From Persephonella sp964519345 (GTDB lineage Bacteria; Aquificota; Aquificia; Aquificales; Hydrogenothermaceae), in contig CAZFKX010000020.1 of NCBI GenBank assembly GCA_964519345.1, positions 14,781-78,780 on the forward strand: DNA of 64,000 nucleotides. The letters are read 5' to 3'. This document shows positions 1 through 9,172 of this stretch, piece after piece. The notes under the pieces are model-generated. The model had not been told where the DNA came from. It was given only the letters and a program-made list of their open reading frames with translations, and did no database searches. How positions within the stretch are numbered: position 1 is the first letter of the stretch; every line of letters starts with the position of its first letter. The position numbers were made by a program, and so were the translations under genes.

Positions 1-1
1 T

Positions 2-748
2 CTCCCATTAACCAAGTTCTTAAAACCAAGACCCAGAATCATAGTAGGTGTTCCTTCCGGTATAACAACCGTAGAAAAAAGAGCCGTTATAGATGCTGCT
101 CGTCAGGCAGGCGCAAGAGATGTTTTTTTAATAGCTGAACCAATGGCAGCAGCTATTGGAGCTGGTCTTCCTATCTCAGCCCCTGGAGGAAACATGATAG
201 TTGACATAGGAGGGGGAACCTCGGAGATAGCTGTTATATCGCTTTCAGGTCTTGTTTTATCAACATCAATAAGAATTGCAGGTGATGAGGTAAATAAGGC
301 AATAATTCAGCATCTTAAAAGATCACACCACATACTTATAGGCGAACAAACAGCTGAAAGAGTAAAGGTTCAGGTTGGATCTGCGTATCCTACTGAAAGA
401 GATAAAGAGACAATGGAAATAAGAGGAAGGGATATGACTGGTATGCCGAGAAGTGTGACTATAACGGGGGAAGAAATAAGAGTTGCCATAGAAGATGTTA
501 TAACGAGTATAATAAACGCTGTAAGAAACGCCCTTGAAAGAACACCTCCTGAACTTGCTGCTGATATTGTTGAAAGAGGTATAGTTTTAGCAGGTGGTGG
601 ATCTCTTCTTTATGGTTTAGATTTAAGACTGAAGGAAGAAACCAATCTTCCTGTTTATTACTGCGATGATCCTTTAACCGCTGTTGCAAGAGGCATAGGT
701 GAGGCTTTAAATGATATTGAACTTATAAAACGCGTCTCGTTCCAGTAA
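2..748 (+). CDS. mreB: Rod shape-determining protein MreB (5' end cut off)
   Basis: This is the C-terminal ~248 residues of MreB, the bacterial actin that forms filaments under the inner membrane and positions the cell-wall elongation complex. The reading frame is open from the window edge, so the N-terminal ~95 residues of the usual ~345 lie outside. The actin-fold ATP-binding signatures are visible: D-I-G-G-G-T-S-E (phosphate 2) and A-G-G-G-S-L-L (adenosine motif). The segment G-V-P-S-G-I-T-T-V-E-K-R-A is the MreB form of its region. mreC follows after 4 bases, so this is the visible head of an mreBCD-mrdA-rodA operon. Identity is very secure. Confidence 0.96.
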   Translation, partial: LPLTKFLKPRPRIIVGVPSGITTVEKRAVIDAARQAGARDVFLIAEPMAAAIGAGLPISAPGGNMIVDIGGGTSEIAVISLSGLVLSTSIRIAGDEVNKAIIQHLKRSHHILIGEQTAERVKVQVGSAYPTERDKETMEIRGRDMTGMPRSVTITGEEIRVAIEDVITSIINAVRNALERTPPELAADIVERGIVLAGGGSLLYGLDLRLKEETNLPVYYCDDPLTAVARGIGEALNDIELIKRVSFQ

Positions 749-752
749 AAAG

Positions 753-1571
753 ATGGTTAAAAAAAAAGGATTTAAAAGGTTAGCTTTTTTTATCTCTATA
801 TTTGTTTTCATACTTGTTATATATATTTTTTTTATACCTAACTCTAAGAGTGCTGTTTTGACAGTTTTTCATCCTTTTCTTAAAACAACCGACGCTGTTT
901 ATGAAACATTTTCCTCTTTGATAAAATCAGTAGAGGATAACTACAGACTCTACAAAGAGAACAAGGAACTTAAAAAAGAGATAGAAAAATTAAAAGGTGA
1001 GATAACACTTTTGAAACAGTATGAGGTTGAGAATCAGAAATTGTCCAGTCTGGTAAATTTCAAAAAAAAAGTTAAAAGATATACTCTCCTTACTGGAAAA
1101 GTTATAGGTTTTTCTCCCGATAATTGGTCAAACTTTTTAATAATAAATCTTGGCAAGAAAAGCGGTATAAAAAAAGGTGATCTTGTTGTGTCAGATGGTT
1201 ATCTTCTTGGAATTGTTTATAACGTAGGAGCTTTCAGCTCCTCTGTTCTTCTTGTATCAGACAAAAACTTTAAAATACCTGCAAGAACAAGAAAAACAAG
1301 AGAACTTGTCTTTTTTCAAGGTAAAGATCTTAAATCAGGAATTTTGAAATATGTGAAACCACAGCAGGATATAAGAATCGGTGATATTATCGAGACAACA
1401 GATGTAGGTAAAAACTATCCTCCAGGAATACCTATAGGAAAAATAAAGAGCATAAACTATGAGGAAGGCGATTTCTTTAAAAGTATTGACATAAAACTGG
1501 ATATCAACCCTCTATCCGTTGAGTATGTAGTCGTTATAACAAAAAAAGAAAAAAGAAAGAAGAAAAAATGA
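753..1571 (+). CDS. mreC: Cell shape-determining protein MreC
   Basis: MreC is a bitopic periplasmic scaffold that links MreB filaments to PBP2 and activates it. The 272-residue product has a short basic cytoplasmic tail, one membrane segment (about residues 9-29), a periplasmic coiled coil (about 60-105, rich in E/K/L heptads) and a beta-rich C-terminal domain with the G-K-V-I-G and G-I-K-K-G-D-L-V motifs of the family. The ATG has only a weak A-rich ribosome site, which suggests coupling to mreB four bases upstream. Its last codons overlap mreD by 4 bases. Length and domain order are normal for the family. Confidence 0.93.
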   Translation: MVKKKGFKRLAFFISIFVFILVIYIFFIPNSKSAVLTVFHPFLKTTDAVYETFSSLIKSVEDNYRLYKENKELKKEIEKLKGEITLLKQYEVENQKLSSLVNFKKKVKRYTLLTGKVIGFSPDNWSNFLIINLGKKSGIKKGDLVVSDGYLLGIVYNVGAFSSSVLLVSDKNFKIPARTRKTRELVFFQGKDLKSGILKYVKPQQDIRIGDIIETTDVGKNYPPGIPIGKIKSINYEEGDFFKSIDIKLDINPLSVEYVVVITKKEKRKKKK

Positions 1572-2023
1572 AGATTTACTTGACAGCTTTTATTCTGCTT
1601 GTGCTTCAGTCTTCTATAGTTGTAAAAAACCTGTCTGTTATGAATTTTACACCGGATTTTCTTGTAATTCTGATAATTTTATACACCCTTAATCACGGAT
1701 TGAAAGAGTCCCTAAAATTTTCAATATTTGTTGGTATTCTTCAGGATATGCTCAGTCCTGTCCCTACAGCCTTTAACTTTATCAGCAAACTTCTTCTTAC
1801 AATACTTACATCCAGCGTAAAAAATAGATTTTTCTTAGGAGATATATTTATAAGATCAATTCTCATAATACTTTTATCAGTTATGGATATAGCTGTAAAA
1901 ATCCTTTTAACATTTTTAAAAACAGGTATTTTTTATATTAATGTTTCATTTTTTGCATATATTTTTCTTAACTTTTTAATATTTTATATAGTGCAGATCT
2001 TAAATGAGAATAGACAGATTTAA
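1568..2023 (+). CDS. mreD: Rod shape-determining protein MreD
   Basis: MreD is the small polytopic membrane partner of MreC in the elongasome. The 151-residue product is almost wholly hydrophobic with about five predicted membrane segments, slightly short of the usual 160-170. The sequence itself is poorly conserved in this family, so the call rests mainly on position between mreC and mrdA together with the hydrophobicity profile. The start ATG overlaps the mreC stop (ATGA), and the 3' end overlaps mrdA by 20 bases, so translation of the three genes is probably coupled. Confidence 0.88.
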   Translation: MKIYLTAFILLVLQSSIVVKNLSVMNFTPDFLVILIILYTLNHGLKESLKFSIFVGILQDMLSPVPTAFNFISKLLLTILTSSVKNRFFLGDIFIRSILIILLSVMDIAVKILLTFLKTGIFYINVSFFAYIFLNFLIFYIVQILNENRQI

Positions 2024-3797
2024 TTTGTTGGTTATAGCTTTTTTACTGATCTTTCTGGTTTTGGCAGGGAGACTTGTGTATCTTCAAATTATGAAAGGAA
2101 CATACTATAGAGAACTGTCAGAAAAAAATCACCTAAGACTGTTAACATTAAATCCTCCAAGGGGAAAAATTTATGATAGAAACGGTATTCTCCTTGCTTA
2201 TGATGAACCTTCATACAATCTTTATGTTTTTCCTTATATAGTTAAAAAAAATTTAAAGGATCTCAAGAAAAATTTAAAAGAGATACTTGGAATAAAGCTT
2301 GACAAAAAAACTGAAGAAAGAATTAAAAAAGGCTTCGCGAGAAAGGTAATTATAAAAAAAGATCTTTCTGAAAAAAAGATAAAAATATTCTTTAATTACT
2401 CTTACCTTTTTAATGGACTGTTTATAGAGGTTCAGCCTAAAAGGATTTATACAGAATATGCAAAATATATGCCCCACCTTCTTGGATACGTTGGATACCC
2501 TTCTGAAAAAGATTTGAGAGAAGACCCTTCCTTATCCTCTGATATGTTGATAGGTAAACAGGGTGTTGAAAAGATCTACGACCGATATCTGAGGGGCAAG
2601 TATGGGGTCAAAGCCGTTGTTGTTGATGCTCTGGGGAGACTAAGAAAAGTCTTATGGGAGATTCAGCCGAAGAGAGGAAATGATATATACCTTACCATTG
2701 ATGCAAGAATACAGAAGATAGCATACCAGGCATTTAAGAAATCAGGACAGAAATCGGGTGCTGTTGTTATCGTAAACCCTCAAAATTATGAGATCCTCGC
2801 TTTACTAAGCTATCCTCTTTACGATATTCAGAAATTCTCAGATGGTCTTACAAAAAAAGAGTGGGATAAACTGATTAAAAATAAATATAAGCCTCTTTTC
2901 AATAAAGCTTTAAGTGGTATCTATCCACCTGGATCTATATTCAAGATAATTGTTGGTCTTGCAGCACTTGAAGAAGGTGTTGTATCACCTTATCAGAAGA
3001 TATTCAGTGGTGGATCTTTTGAGATAGGAAACTGGGTTTACAGAAACTGGGATCCTTCAGGATGTGGAAGTATTGATGTAAGACAGGCTCTTGAGATCTC
3101 CTGCGACACATATTTTTACCAGATAGGCCTTGATCTTGGAGCATCAAAAATATCATACTATGCCTATTTATTTGGTCTTGGAGAAAAGCTTAATCCTGAA
3201 ATTGAAAAAAGAAGATCAAGAGTTCCTGTTCCAGAATGGAAAATGTCCGTTATAGGAGAGCCCTGGTTTCTCGGCGATACTGTTAACTACAGTATAGGTC
3301 AGGGGTTCCTTGCTATAACACCTTTTGACGGTATAAAAATAATATCTCCTATAGCAAATGGCGGTAAGATTTATAAACCAAAACTTCTTAAGAGCTATTT
3401 TGATATGGACCTTCAGGAACTTATTGAGACAAAACCGGAACTGATAAGAGAGCTTAATATAAAAAAAGATTTTATAAATGTTATAAAGAAAGGGCTTTAT
3501 CTTGTTGTTTACGGTAAGAAAGGAACAGCAAAAAAGATGTCAGATCTGCCGGTTAAAAACGCAGGGAAAACAGGAACAGCTCAGGTGTTTAGGAAACCTG
3601 AAAAAGGCAAAAAGATAGACAGATGGGACTTACAGAATCATGCATGGTATGTGGCATTTTTTCCTTACAAAAAGCCAAAATTTGCCGTTTCAGTTTTTGT
3701 TGAACACGGAATAGGAGGAAGCAAAACAGCAGTTCCTATAACAAAATCTATAGTAATGGAACTTTATAAAAAAGGACTTATAGATGAGACTAATTAG
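2004..3797 (+). CDS. mrdA: Penicillin-binding protein 2 (elongation transpeptidase)
   Basis: Class B PBP that cross-links new peptidoglycan along the side wall with RodA. The 597-residue protein has an N-terminal membrane anchor (about residues 7-27), a pedestal domain (about 40-215) including the P-P-R-G-K-I-Y-D-R-N motif, and a transpeptidase domain. All three catalytic motifs are present: S311-I-F-K314, S366-C-D and K522-T-G. Length is close to typical PBP2 (about 600-630). The gene overlaps mreD upstream by 20 bases and rodA downstream by 14, fixing it in the elongasome operon. Confidence 0.96.
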   Translation: MRIDRFNLLVIAFLLIFLVLAGRLVYLQIMKGTYYRELSEKNHLRLLTLNPPRGKIYDRNGILLAYDEPSYNLYVFPYIVKKNLKDLKKNLKEILGIKLDKKTEERIKKGFARKVIIKKDLSEKKIKIFFNYSYLFNGLFIEVQPKRIYTEYAKYMPHLLGYVGYPSEKDLREDPSLSSDMLIGKQGVEKIYDRYLRGKYGVKAVVVDALGRLRKVLWEIQPKRGNDIYLTIDARIQKIAYQAFKKSGQKSGAVVIVNPQNYEILALLSYPLYDIQKFSDGLTKKEWDKLIKNKYKPLFNKALSGIYPPGSIFKIIVGLAALEEGVVSPYQKIFSGGSFEIGNWVYRNWDPSGCGSIDVRQALEISCDTYFYQIGLDLGASKISYYAYLFGLGEKLNPEIEKRRSRVPVPEWKMSVIGEPWFLGDTVNYSIGQGFLAITPFDGIKIISPIANGGKIYKPKLLKSYFDMDLQELIETKPELIRELNIKKDFINVIKKGLYLVVYGKKGTAKKMSDLPVKNAGKTGTAQVFRKPEKGKKIDRWDLQNHAWYVAFFPYKKPKFAVSVFVEHGIGGSKTAVPITKSIVMELYKKGLIDETN

Positions 3798-4878
3798 ATC
3801 TTTTTTTAACAGATATGATCCTGTTATTTTTTTAATAGTGTTATCTCTACTTTTGTGGAGTGTTGTAAATATATACAGTGCAACATTTCATGAATACTCA
3901 ATACTATATATAAAACAGGCCGTTTATGCCTTTATAGGGATTGTAATAATTCTTTTACTACCTTCGTTAGATTATAGAAAGATACTTAATACAGCCCCTT
4001 ACCTTTATACTATAGGGCTTATCCTTCTTATATCAGTCATATTTTTCGGTACAACGATACTGGGCGCAAAAAGATGGCTAAAACTTGGTTTTTTTATGAT
4101 CCAGCCTTCTGAAATAATGAAATTCATAATTATCATTACAGTTGCATACATTCTTGAAAACAGTAAAAAAGTATCATTCTCAGAAGGTGTAAAAATACTC
4201 GTAATTTCTGCTGTACCTTTCATACTGATCATGAAACAGCCAGATCTGGGAACGGCAATAACTCTACTGATACCTGTTGTTACAATTCTTTTTCTTGCAA
4301 ACTTAAATAAAAAGTATATAATCGCAACAGTATCTATAATAATTATGAGTTCTCCTTTCATCTGGGAACATCTTAAAGAATACCAGAAGAAAAGAATTCT
4401 TGCCTTTTTAAATCCTGAAGCTGATCCTTTTGGAACAGCATACCATATATTACAATCAAAAATAGCAATAGGATCAGGCTATATATTCGGAAAAGGTTAC
4501 CTACAGGGAACCCAGTCCAAACTCTTCTTTCTCCCAGAACAGCATACAGATTTTATATTCGCAACTATCGGTGAGGAATGGGGATTTATTGCATCTTTTA
4601 TTATACTTTCAGCATACCTTATACTTGGACTGAGGATACTATATCTTGGAAGCAAGATTAAACACCACGGGGGAAAGTATGTATGTTATGGTTCAGGCGG
4701 TCTTATAACAATTCAGGCTTTCATAAATATAGCCATGACTGTAGGACTTGCACCAGTTGTTGGAATAACTCTTCCCTTTCTAAGTTATGGAGGAAGTTCT
4801 GTAGTTACTTTCTCTCTGATTATTGGAACAGTTCTGAGTATAGTTTATACCCATAAAAAAGAAAAATTACATTTCTAA
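3784..4878 (+). CDS. rodA: RodA peptidoglycan glycosyltransferase (SEDS family)
   Basis: RodA polymerises lipid II into glycan strands and works as a pair with PBP2. The 364-residue integral membrane protein has about ten hydrophobic segments and the SEDS hallmarks A-K-R-W-L-K-L-G, Q-P-S-E-I-M-K and, near the C terminus, S-Y-G-G-S-S. Its start overlaps mrdA, consistent with co-translation of the synthase pair. It is the last gene of the operon: its stop codon lies inside the left arm of a hairpin terminator. FtsW is the alternative, but mrdA adjacency favours RodA. Confidence 0.95.
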   Translation: MRLIRSFFNRYDPVIFLIVLSLLLWSVVNIYSATFHEYSILYIKQAVYAFIGIVIILLLPSLDYRKILNTAPYLYTIGLILLISVIFFGTTILGAKRWLKLGFFMIQPSEIMKFIIIITVAYILENSKKVSFSEGVKILVISAVPFILIMKQPDLGTAITLLIPVVTILFLANLNKKYIIATVSIIIMSSPFIWEHLKEYQKKRILAFLNPEADPFGTAYHILQSKIAIGSGYIFGKGYLQGTQSKLFFLPEQHTDFIFATIGEEWGFIASFIILSAYLILGLRILYLGSKIKHHGGKYVCYGSGGLITIQAFINIAMTVGLAPVVGITLPFLSYGGSSVVTFSLIIGTVLSIVYTHKKEKLHF

Positions 4879-4899
4879 GCAGGCTTAAAGCCTGCTTTT
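4877..4899 (+). terminator. Rho-independent terminator between rodA and rpmA
   Basis: A perfect 10-bp inverted repeat, AAGCAGGCTT-A-AAGCCTGCTT, is followed by T residues on the plus strand. It overlaps the rodA stop codon and abuts the rpmA stop codon on the other strand, so it probably terminates the rodA transcript and may also insulate rpmA. Confidence 0.8.
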
Positions 4900-5155
4900 A
4901 CGCATCAAGAGGATAAACGCTCACCACTTTTTTTCCTTTTGATGTCTCAAATTTAACCTTTCCATCTATAAGAGCAAACAGTGTGTAGTCATTTCCAAGT
5001 CCAACATTCTTTCCAGGATATATCTTTGTACCTCTCTGTCTAACAAGTATATTTCCCGCCTTTACAACCTGACCATCGTATCTTTTAACACCAAGACGTT
5101 TACTAAATGAATCTCTACCATTTTTAGCTGAACCACCGCTTTTCTTTGAAGCCAT
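4898..5155 (-). CDS. rpmA: 50S ribosomal protein L27
   Basis: L27 sits near the peptidyl-transferase centre. The 85-residue protein begins M-A-S-K-K-S-G-G-S-A-K-N-G-R-D-S, the conserved flexible N-terminal arm that reaches the P site. It continues with the invariant Q-R-G-T-K and P-G-x-N-V-G-x-G-x-D-x-T-L-F motifs. It follows rplU on the minus strand after 15 bases, the classical L21-L27 operon. A strong ribosome site (AAAAGGAGG) precedes the ATG. No obg gene follows, unlike in many bacteria. Confidence 0.97.
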   Translation of the reverse strand: MASKKSGGSAKNGRDSFSKRLGVKRYDGQVVKAGNILVRQRGTKIYPGKNVGLGNDYTLFALIDGKVKFETSKGKKVVSVYPLDA

Positions 5156-5170
5156 ATCTTAATCCTCCTT

Positions 5171-5464
5171 TTAAGCCTTTATCTCTTTAATCTTAATTAA
5201 TGTAAAAGGTTGTCTATGTCCATTTAACTTTTTGTAGTTTTTCTTTCTTTTAAAATGAAATACGAGAACTTTTTTATGCTTCCCGTGTTCCACAACTTCA
5301 GCTTCTACTTTCCCTTCTGTTTTTATATTTCCCTGATCATCCTTTACAAGTGAAGCTTCAATCTCTACAGTTTCTCCTACATTCACAGGCAGTTTTTCAA
5401 CCTTTAAAAGCATTCCAGGTTCAACCTTGTACTGTTTTCCTCCTGTTTTTATAACTGCAAACAT
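5171..5464 (-). CDS. rplU: 50S ribosomal protein L21
   Basis: L21 is a large-subunit protein that binds 23S rRNA. The 97-residue product starts M-F-A-V-I-K-T-G-G-K-Q-Y, the family signature, and has the C-terminal F-K-R-K-K-N-Y-K-K-L-N-G-H-R-Q rRNA-binding stretch. Length is typical (about 100). The ATG is preceded by AAGGAGG. It is the first gene of the two-gene rplU-rpmA operon, and a candidate promoter lies directly upstream. Confidence 0.97.
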   Translation of the reverse strand: MFAVIKTGGKQYKVEPGMLLKVEKLPVNVGETVEIEASLVKDDQGNIKTEGKVEAEVVEHGKHKKVLVFHFKRKKNYKKLNGHRQPFTLIKIKEIKA

Positions 5465-5488
5465 AATTTACCTCCTTAATCTGTCTGA

Positions 5489-5517
5489 ATAAAATGCAAA
5501 ATAATATTTTATCACAA
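5489..5517 (-). promoter_or_regulatory. Candidate sigma-70 promoter of rplU-rpmA
   Basis: Read on the minus strand, TTGTGA (5517-5512) is followed 17 bases later by TTTTAT (5494-5489). This is a plausible -35/-10 pair about 25 bases before the rplU start. The -10 has two deviations from consensus, so this is a moderate call. Confidence 0.4.
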
Positions 5518-5533
5518 ATAGATAGTTTTTCAA

Positions 5534-6751
5534 TTATGAGTGTTCCTCAAGCCATCTGTATGCAAGATATACAAATGCAGAGGAACCTTTAGATAAAACT
5601 TCCTCATCAATGTCAAAAAGTGGACTGTGGAGAGGTGCTGTTATCCCCTTTTTCTCATTTCTTATACCAAGTCTTATAAATGTTCCAGGAATTTTCATAA
5701 GATATTCCGAAAAATCCTCACCTCCCATAGTTGGATGCTCAAGCTCAACGACCTTTTCATAACCAAAAAACTCTCTCAACATAGACATAACGAATTTTGT
5801 TGTAAGTTTATCATTTATTACAGGTGGATTTCCTGATTTAAATGAAAATTCATAACTCGCTCCATAAGCAGAACTAATCCCTTTTACAGTATTCTCTATC
5901 CATTCGGGTATCTTATCCCTTAGATCTAGACTTAGAGTTCTTACGGTTCCTTCCATCTCAACAGATTCAGGTATAATATTTTCAGCAAATCCCCCATTTA
6001 TCCTGCCTATAGTAAGAACTGCCGGATGCAAAGGATCAACTTTCCTACTGACTATATGGTGAAGAGCATTTATAACCTGTGCAGATACAAGAACAGGATC
6101 AACCCCTTTATGTGGTCTCGATGCATGAGTTCCCTTTCCTATTATTTTTATTTTAAACACATCTGAAGATGCTAAAAAATGTCCTTCCTTAGTTCCAAAT
6201 ACACCTGATGGAAGCTCTGGAAAAAGATGTAGTCCAAATATAACTGAAACATCAGGATTTTTTAAAACTCCCTTCTGAATAAGAGTTCTTGCTCCCCTGC
6301 AGTCCTGTCTTTCCTCACAGGGCTGAAATATAAGTTTAACATTTCCTCTCAGATTTTCCTTTAACTGGACGAGCACTTTAGCAGCACCAAGAAGCATAGC
6401 AGTATGACCATCATGTCCACATGAATGCATGACTCCTTTTACCTTAGAGCTGTAAGGCTTTCCTGTCTTTTCCTCCATTGGAAGTGCATCCATGTCCGCC
6501 CTGAGAGCAACAGTAATATCATGTTTTCCTTTTATTATTCCCACAACACCTGTCGTTCCACCAAAGTTCTGTATTACATGATCAACTCCAAACTCCCTCA
6601 GCTTCTCTGCAACAAACTTCCCTGTTCTGAACTCCTCAGATGAAAGTTCCGGATACTGATGTATCTGTCTTCTCCATCCTATTATCTGATCCTTTATGCT
6701 TTCAGTAAGATCTCTTATTTTTTCCTTTATATCTTCTCTCATTCTTCCCAT
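5534..6751 (-). CDS. M20-family amidohydrolase (N-acyl-amino acid / hippurate hydrolase type)
   Basis: Metal-dependent cytoplasmic amidohydrolase of the M20D group, which releases amino acids from N-acylated or aminoacyl-amide substrates. The 405-residue product has the dimetal-site motifs in order: R-A-D-M-D-A-L-P, S-C-G-H-D-G-H-T-A, C-E-E near residue 150, G-L-H-L-F-P and the late T-M-G-G-E-D-F-S. I placed the start at the ATG at 6751; a TTG lies one codon upstream and another ATG three codons downstream, with no decisive ribosome site. N-acetyl-diaminopimelate deacetylase (DapL-like) and IAA-amino acid hydrolases share this architecture, so the substrate is not resolved. Confidence 0.85.
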   Translation of the reverse strand: MGRMREDIKEKIRDLTESIKDQIIGWRRQIHQYPELSSEEFRTGKFVAEKLREFGVDHVIQNFGGTTGVVGIIKGKHDITVALRADMDALPMEEKTGKPYSSKVKGVMHSCGHDGHTAMLLGAAKVLVQLKENLRGNVKLIFQPCEERQDCRGARTLIQKGVLKNPDVSVIFGLHLFPELPSGVFGTKEGHFLASSDVFKIKIIGKGTHASRPHKGVDPVLVSAQVINALHHIVSRKVDPLHPAVLTIGRINGGFAENIIPESVEMEGTVRTLSLDLRDKIPEWIENTVKGISSAYGASYEFSFKSGNPPVINDKLTTKFVMSMLREFFGYEKVVELEHPTMGGEDFSEYLMKIPGTFIRLGIRNEKKGITAPLHSPLFDIDEEVLSKGSSAFVYLAYRWLEEHS

Positions 6752-6814
6752 CAAACAGATTGTTAAATAATTTAAATATTATAAATTAAAAGTATCAATA
6801 TGGAGGGGTATAAG

Positions 6815-7234
6815 ATGGGTATTAAAAATGTTTCAAGAAAAAATGTAGTTACAGCATCACCGGATACTCCTGTAAAGGAAATAGCAAAACTAATGAGAGA
6901 CAGAAATGTGGGCTCCGTAATAATAGTTGAAGAAAACAGACCTGTTGGTATTGTTACAGACAGAGACATAACTATTAGGGTTCTTGGAAATGATCAGCCT
7001 GCTGAGATACCTGTGAAAAATATTATGACAGAAAATCCTGTAACACTTAAAGAGGACGAGGGTATATTTGAAGCTCTTGAAAGGATCAAAGATTTTGGAG
7101 TAAGAAGATTTCCTGTGGTTGACAACAAAGGAAATCTAACAGGTATAGTTACTGTGGATGATTTTGTTTATCTATTAGGTAAAGAGATGTCAGATATTGC
7201 ATCTATAATCGAAAAAGAAGCACCAAACTTATAG
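6815..7234 (+). CDS. CBS-domain protein
   Basis: A 139-residue protein made of a tandem pair of CBS motifs (a Bateman module), which normally binds adenosine nucleotides and senses energy state. Each repeat shows the family pattern: a V/P-rich strand, the G-S-V-I-I-V-E-E and R-R-F-P-V-V-D strands, then G-I-V-T-D-R-D-I and G-I-V-T-V-D-D-F. There is no attached enzymatic or DNA-binding domain. I start at the ATG at 6815 because GGAGGGG lies 6-7 bases upstream; an ATG 15 bases earlier overlaps that ribosome site. It converges with the GT9 gene, overlapping it by 6 bases. Confidence 0.88.
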   Translation: MGIKNVSRKNVVTASPDTPVKEIAKLMRDRNVGSVIIVEENRPVGIVTDRDITIRVLGNDQPAEIPVKNIMTENPVTLKEDEGIFEALERIKDFGVRRFPVVDNKGNLTGIVTVDDFVYLLGKEMSDIASIIEKEAPNL

Positions 7235-8227
7235 GTATCTTTTTACAGCTTTTAAAACTTTTTCGGCTGTTATATTTTTCATGCATTCAAATGTCCCTGT
7301 GGGGCATTTTTTATGCCCATGAAGTCCACAGGGTCTGCATGTTACGTTTTCTGCCTCAACTACAGTACCGTTTCTATATGGATAAAAACCGAATTCCCTT
7401 ACAGTAGGTCCGTATATATCAACAACAGGTGTATTGAATGAGACAGCTATATGAACAGGCGCCGAATCATTAGAAATTAAAAGCTTGGAATGTTTTATTA
7501 TAGAAAAACTTTCCCTTAAAGATGTCAGACCTGTAAAATTCTTAACATTTTTCTTACCTTTTATATTTCCAACTATTCTTTTTGAAACTTCTATATCCTC
7601 TTTTCCTCCTATAATAACAACATTTTCTCCCATATCTGAAAGTATATCTATAAGCTTAGAAAAACCTTCTTCCGTCCATCTTTTTGTTTCCCATTTTGAT
7701 CCGGGTGCAACCGTTATATAATCCTTACTCCTGAAACCTGTTTTTCTAAAAAGATAATCCTCTTTTTCAGATAGGAAAAGTTCCGGCATACTTTCTATTT
7801 TATCTTCCTCATATCTATCCAGTTTAGTAAGAAGGGATAAATTTCTTCTTATCTCATGTGTCCCATCAAATCTATGGGGAAGTCTGTCTGTATATAAGAA
7901 TGAAAAACCTGCCCTATCAAATCCAACTCTTTTTTTTATTCTTGAAAGAAAAAGGACGTAGGAAGCTCTGTGTGATCTATGGGGGGATAAAGCTATCTCA
8001 TATTTTTCTTTTTTCAATCTTTTTATTAGAGATAATGTTGAATCTCTTTTTTTTTCAAAAATTATAAGTTTGTCAAGGTAGGGATTATTTTTAAAAACAT
8101 CCTTCCCAAATGTTTTTGATACAAGATGTACTTCAGCCTCAGGATAGATTTTTTTTACTGACTTTACAACTGGTGTTGTAAGAATAAGATCTCCTAAAAA
8201 GGCTGTCTGCCATACCAATATCTTCAT
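7229..8227 (-). CDS. Glycosyltransferase family 9 (ADP-heptose:LPS heptosyltransferase type)
   Basis: GT9 enzymes transfer ADP-heptose to the inner core of lipopolysaccharide on the cytoplasmic face. The 332-residue protein starts M-K-I-L-V-W-Q-T-A-F-L-G-D-L-I-L-T-T-P-V, the typical N-terminal GT-B motif. It carries the C-terminal donor-binding run S-N-D-S-A-P-V-H-I-A and the family ending G-H-K-K-C-P-T-G-T-F-E-C-M. It overlaps the accA stop by 4 bases (ATGA). It resembles RfaF/WaaF (heptosyltransferase II) most, but the exact acceptor cannot be read from sequence. Together with kdsC it implies an LPS-type outer membrane. Confidence 0.87.
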   Translation of the reverse strand: MKILVWQTAFLGDLILTTPVVKSVKKIYPEAEVHLVSKTFGKDVFKNNPYLDKLIIFEKKRDSTLSLIKRLKKEKYEIALSPHRSHRASYVLFLSRIKKRVGFDRAGFSFLYTDRLPHRFDGTHEIRRNLSLLTKLDRYEEDKIESMPELFLSEKEDYLFRKTGFRSKDYITVAPGSKWETKRWTEEGFSKLIDILSDMGENVVIIGGKEDIEVSKRIVGNIKGKKNVKNFTGLTSLRESFSIIKHSKLLISNDSAPVHIAVSFNTPVVDIYGPTVREFGFYPYRNGTVVEAENVTCRPCGLHGHKKCPTGTFECMKNITAEKVLKAVKRYL

Positions 8228-9168
8228 TTTTCCAAAAATTTACCCATAGAGTAAAATTTAGACTGTCTTTCCTCAACAAGCCTTTCAGGATCTTTATCAA
8301 TAAGCATCTTAAGTGTTGATCTTATGGCCCTCTTCATAAGTCTGAACATTTTTTCAGGCTGTAGATGTGCCCCTCCAAGAGGTTCGGGAACGATACAGTC
8401 AATGATTCCAAGCTCTTTTAGATCTTTTGCTGTTATTTTAAGGCTTTCAGCTGCGTCAGGAGCCTTTTCTTGAGATTTGAAAAGTATCGCAGCACATCCT
8501 TCAGGTGAGATAACAGAATATATAGAGTTTTCAAGCATAAGAACTTTATCTGCAACACCAAGAGCAAGAGCTCCTCCGCTTCCCCCTTCTCCTATGACGG
8601 CTGCCACAATAGGAGTTTTAAGACTTCCCATTACCATTATACTTTCAGCTATAGCCTGTGACTGTCCTCTTTCTTCAGCTCCTATCCCTGGATAAGCTCC
8701 AGGTGTGTCTATAAAAGTTATAACAGGTCTTTTAAATTTTTCTGCAAGCCTCATTATCCTTACTGCCTTTCTATATCCTTCTGGATGAGGCATACCAAAA
8801 TTTCTTTCTATCTTGTCTTTTGTATCCTTTCCTTTTTCATGTCCAATAACGGCGACAGGTATTCCTTCAAAAAATGCAAATCCAGCTATGATAGCTTTAT
8901 CGTCACCAAACCTTCTGTCTCCGTGAAGCTCTACAAAATCTGTAAATATACTCTTTATATAATCTACTGTGTGAGGCCTTTTTGGATGTCTTGCAAGCTG
9001 TACCCTTTCCCATGCAGAAAGTCTTTTTTGCTTTTCCCTTGCCAATTTTTTAAATCTCTTTCTTGCCTCAACAAGCTCTTTTAATACAGATTTGTTTCCC
9101 TTTTTAATTTCCTGTCTTAATATTTTAATTTTTTCCGATAATGTCTGTATCTCTTTATCTATATCCAT
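8224..9168 (-). CDS. accA: Acetyl-CoA carboxylase carboxyltransferase subunit alpha
   Basis: AccA with AccD forms the carboxyltransferase that moves the carboxyl group from biotin to acetyl-CoA in the first step of fatty-acid synthesis. The 314-residue product has the expected N-terminal helical region (L-x-x-K-I-x-x-L) and the crotonase-fold core with P-E-G-Y-R-K-A-x-R, F-I-D-T-P-G-A-Y-P-G, E-x-x-G-Q-S-x-A-I-A and G-E-G-G-S-G-G-A-L-A-L. Length matches the family (about 315-320). A G-rich ribosome site precedes the ATG. No accD is in the window. Confidence 0.96.
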   Translation of the reverse strand: MDIDKEIQTLSEKIKILRQEIKKGNKSVLKELVEARKRFKKLAREKQKRLSAWERVQLARHPKRPHTVDYIKSIFTDFVELHGDRRFGDDKAIIAGFAFFEGIPVAVIGHEKGKDTKDKIERNFGMPHPEGYRKAVRIMRLAEKFKRPVITFIDTPGAYPGIGAEERGQSQAIAESIMVMGSLKTPIVAAVIGEGGSGGALALGVADKVLMLENSIYSVISPEGCAAILFKSQEKAPDAAESLKITAKDLKELGIIDCIVPEPLGGAHLQPEKMFRLMKRAIRSTLKMLIDKDPERLVEERQSKFYSMGKFLEK

Positions 9169-9172
9169 ATCT

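Noticed and set aside
5465..5533. L21 leader RNA upstream of rplU
   Set aside because: The gap is only about 70 bases, AT-rich, and shows no conserved hairpin of the known L21 leader.
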